Assembly (NCBI GenBank): GCA_049999725.1 | Contig: JBNGIS010024633.1 | Coordinates: 1 to 21,267, forward strand | Length of the DNA: 21,267 bases | Origin: Haplomitrium mnioides | Lineage: Eukaryota > Marchantiophyta > Haplomitriopsida > Calobryales | Reading direction: 5' to 3' | Program-made: the position numbers and the translations under genes | Shown here: one piece after another, positions 19,666 through 21,267 of the stretch | Layout of the letters: every line of letters begins with the position of its first letter | How positions within the stretch are numbered: position 1 is the stretch's first letter | Notes under the pieces: generated by a model | Seen by the model: the letters and a program-made list of their open reading frames with translations, nothing else | Told to the model about the DNA's origin: nothing | The model's database searches: none

Positions 19666-21221
19666 AGTTTAAGAAGTAGAAAAAAGATTTCTTAAAAATT
19701 CTATATATTCAGTAACTAAAAGAGTTCTAATTTATAAATGATAGAATGCTTTTATCTCTTTCTGTTATTTGAATTTTTGTAGATCTGTAAAAGAAATATA
19801 TAACAAAGTTGTTATAGAATATGCTTCCCTCTTCTTCTTGCTGTAGGTAAGGGATTGGCTCTATATATTTGAAAATTTATGTTGGCCCAAATACTTGGAG
19901 CTGTAATAATACAAACTTTGTTCTTCTTGTAGTTGTAGGCTAATGAAATTGAATCAAATTTCCACAATATGTTAAAATAACCTATATTGATGTGGTCAAA
20001 ATATATGAAGTTGCAGTTTTGAGAAAATAGTGAGTTTAATAGCTGATATATTCTCATATATTGCTATAAACCCTATGGATTAGTTGTGGCAATTAGTCTG
20101 CTCTGATTTGTTCAAAATTATGAGCCAACTAATCAGTTTAAACTTATATACTATATATAGAATCATTTTTGTAGATTCTACATCCTGAATTTTACAAATA
20201 GTTATTCTCAATTCTGTTCATATATAGATAATAAGATATGGTTATTGTAAGATGTCAGACTGCATGTTATATCTCAAAAATTTTATTCACACTGGTATTC
20301 TGATCTGAGTATCAAGTTTTTGTGTTTTCATAAAAAAAACGTATTGAACAATTTTATGTGGCTTTACAGAAATATAGATCTGTTATGAATGATTTGATGC
20401 TCTATTCTGATTCAATAGTAGAGATAGATGCTCTCAATGTTTCAAAAATATTTGATTTGATAGATTGATCTGAATGTATAAGTCAACTATGTGGTTGATC
20501 AATAAGAATGGTAGCTGCAGGTTATTTGTAGTTCAGCTATAGATCCAATAATATAGTTTTTTTGGCTTTGATAGACTTCAAAAAATCTGATGTTTTCTTA
20601 TATCTGGATACTTAAACAGTTAGAAACATAATAGATATGTTAGTATGTTCAACTACTTTGAATCAGAAATGTAAAACCTTAGTTTGTAATCAATTTGTCA
20701 CCAAACATTTTATTTGATAGCTCAAAATGTTCGCCCAAAGTTGGCGATCAAGTCTATGGCTTCAAAATAAAAAAATATGACAGATTCAATGTGTAGATGT
20801 TGATTTTCACAAGCAAATCATTCTTGTTGTTTGAATTGTTAGGTTCGGTAGTCAAATCAGGCACAGGAGAAATTTGGTGCTTTAGTGAAGACTTAGTAGA
20901 GGTTTGGTAGTCATCTTATAGCTTCGGAAAATTTGTTGAAAATCTTGATGTGGCTCCAAAATTTCCAGAATCCAAGTTTGGGGCAGATCTTCCTCAAATC
21001 TTCATCTTTCGATTTGATTTCAATTGTCACTTGGTCGCAATGCCTGGGCGACCTCAATTCCTCCCTATTGTGACTCCAATTCTGTCTCAAATTGATGCAA
21101 TGTCCCTTCGATTGCTGCCCTTCAAGAATCAACTCAAATTAATATAATATATTATTATATTATAAATTATTCAATTTATGCAGATTATAGATCTGGACAG
21201 GGTGAAATTTGAAAACAATTC

Positions 21222-21223
<2 letters not shown>
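19666..21223. other. AT-rich region without a supported gene
   Basis: The first 400 bp or so are probably the copia 5' leader. An 81-codon frame at 20057-19812 (minus) shows no known feature. A less AT-rich tract at 20940-21130 has overlapping frames on both strands (65 and 73 codons) and a small hairpin (GGTCGC at 21033, GCGACC at 21048); I recognise no product. A possible primer-binding remnant (GCTCTGAT, 20100-20107) is too short to call. No second LTR copy was found. Confidence 0.4.

Positions 21224-21267
<44 letters not shown>
21224..21267. repeat. (TA)n microsatellite at the window end
   Basis: Uninterrupted alternating A and T from 21224 to the last base; the true length is cut off by the window edge. 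Confidence 0.95.

Larger units (their letters stand above)
14353..20057 (-). mobile_element. Degenerate Ty1/copia LTR retrotransposon
   Basis: On the minus strand the order is gag, protease, integrase, reverse transcriptase, RNase H, polypurine tract and 3' LTR, which is the Ty1/copia order (integrase before RT). The coding frame is held over long distances: one frame from 19665 to about 18180, a second from 18188 to about 15075, and a third to the end of RNase H. Decay is therefore mostly by in-frame stops rather than indels. The right boundary is uncertain: the 5' leader probably extends to near 20057, but I found no copy of the 3' LTR in 19666-21267. The 5' LTR is either beyond the window, too diverged to see, or lost. 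Confidence 0.9.

Noticed and set aside
20100-20110. Copia primer-binding site (GCTCTGAT, complement of an initiator-Met tRNA site) and LTR start TG at 20109
   Set aside because: Only eight matching bases, and the sequence after it does not match the 3' LTR; such a match can occur by chance.
20911-21147. Overlapping frames of 73 codons (minus) and 65 codons (plus) in a less AT-rich tract
   Set aside because: No motif, no splice or start context that favours either strand, and no recognisable product.

Overview
The window looks like repeat-rich, AT-rich nuclear DNA of a land plant. The evidence is a degenerate Ty1/copia element of a lineage common in plants, spliceable eukaryotic genes with GT..AG introns, and large tandem arrays. 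I cannot place it to species. I see no intact gene: every recognisable coding region carries stop codons, frameshifts or lost catalytic residues. I see no rRNA or tRNA gene and no CRISPR array.

Layout. (1) 1-6527: a degenerate tandem array of about 50 units (276-6257), enclosed by two diverged arms of a long inverted repeat (1-275 and 6258-6527). Read on the minus strand, the unit encodes the end of a copia RNase H domain (TKHIAPKFFFTYE ... DDTISLHAIAGKDN). The same segment lies, still inside a whole element, at about 15070-15175 of this window. The array therefore appears to be a satellite made by amplifying about 100 bp of retrotransposon pol inside a hairpin-type element. (2) 6528-7992: non-coding, with copies of a short palindrome. 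(3) 7993-12142 (minus): a three-exon pseudogene whose order of motifs (MDQKK, then LDN..RENEN, then VGHTHDQIDQ) matches the eukaryotic family that I recall as DUF7869. (4) 12143-12643: a divergent promoter region. (5) 12644-13979 (plus): a two-exon pseudogene for an unrecognised protein with a very basic, nuclear-type C-terminal half. Its intron holds about 17 units of a 24-bp repeat, each unit an imperfect copy of a 20-bp palindrome. (6) 14353 to at least 19665 (minus): a copia element with 3' LTR, polypurine tract, RNase H, RT, integrase, protease and gag. (7) 19666-21267: AT-rich DNA without a gene, ending in a (TA)n microsatellite.

How the parts relate. The palindrome (idealised AGTCTATGCGCGCATAGACT or AGTCCATGCGCGCATGGACT) recurs from about 6631 to 14055: in the flanks, in introns, as a 30-bp in-frame coding repeat in the minus gene, and at the end of the plus gene. 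It stops at the copia element and is absent from the satellite. This suggests that the two divergent genes and their surroundings form one unit, possibly an old two-gene mobile element, beside which the satellite and the copia element lie.
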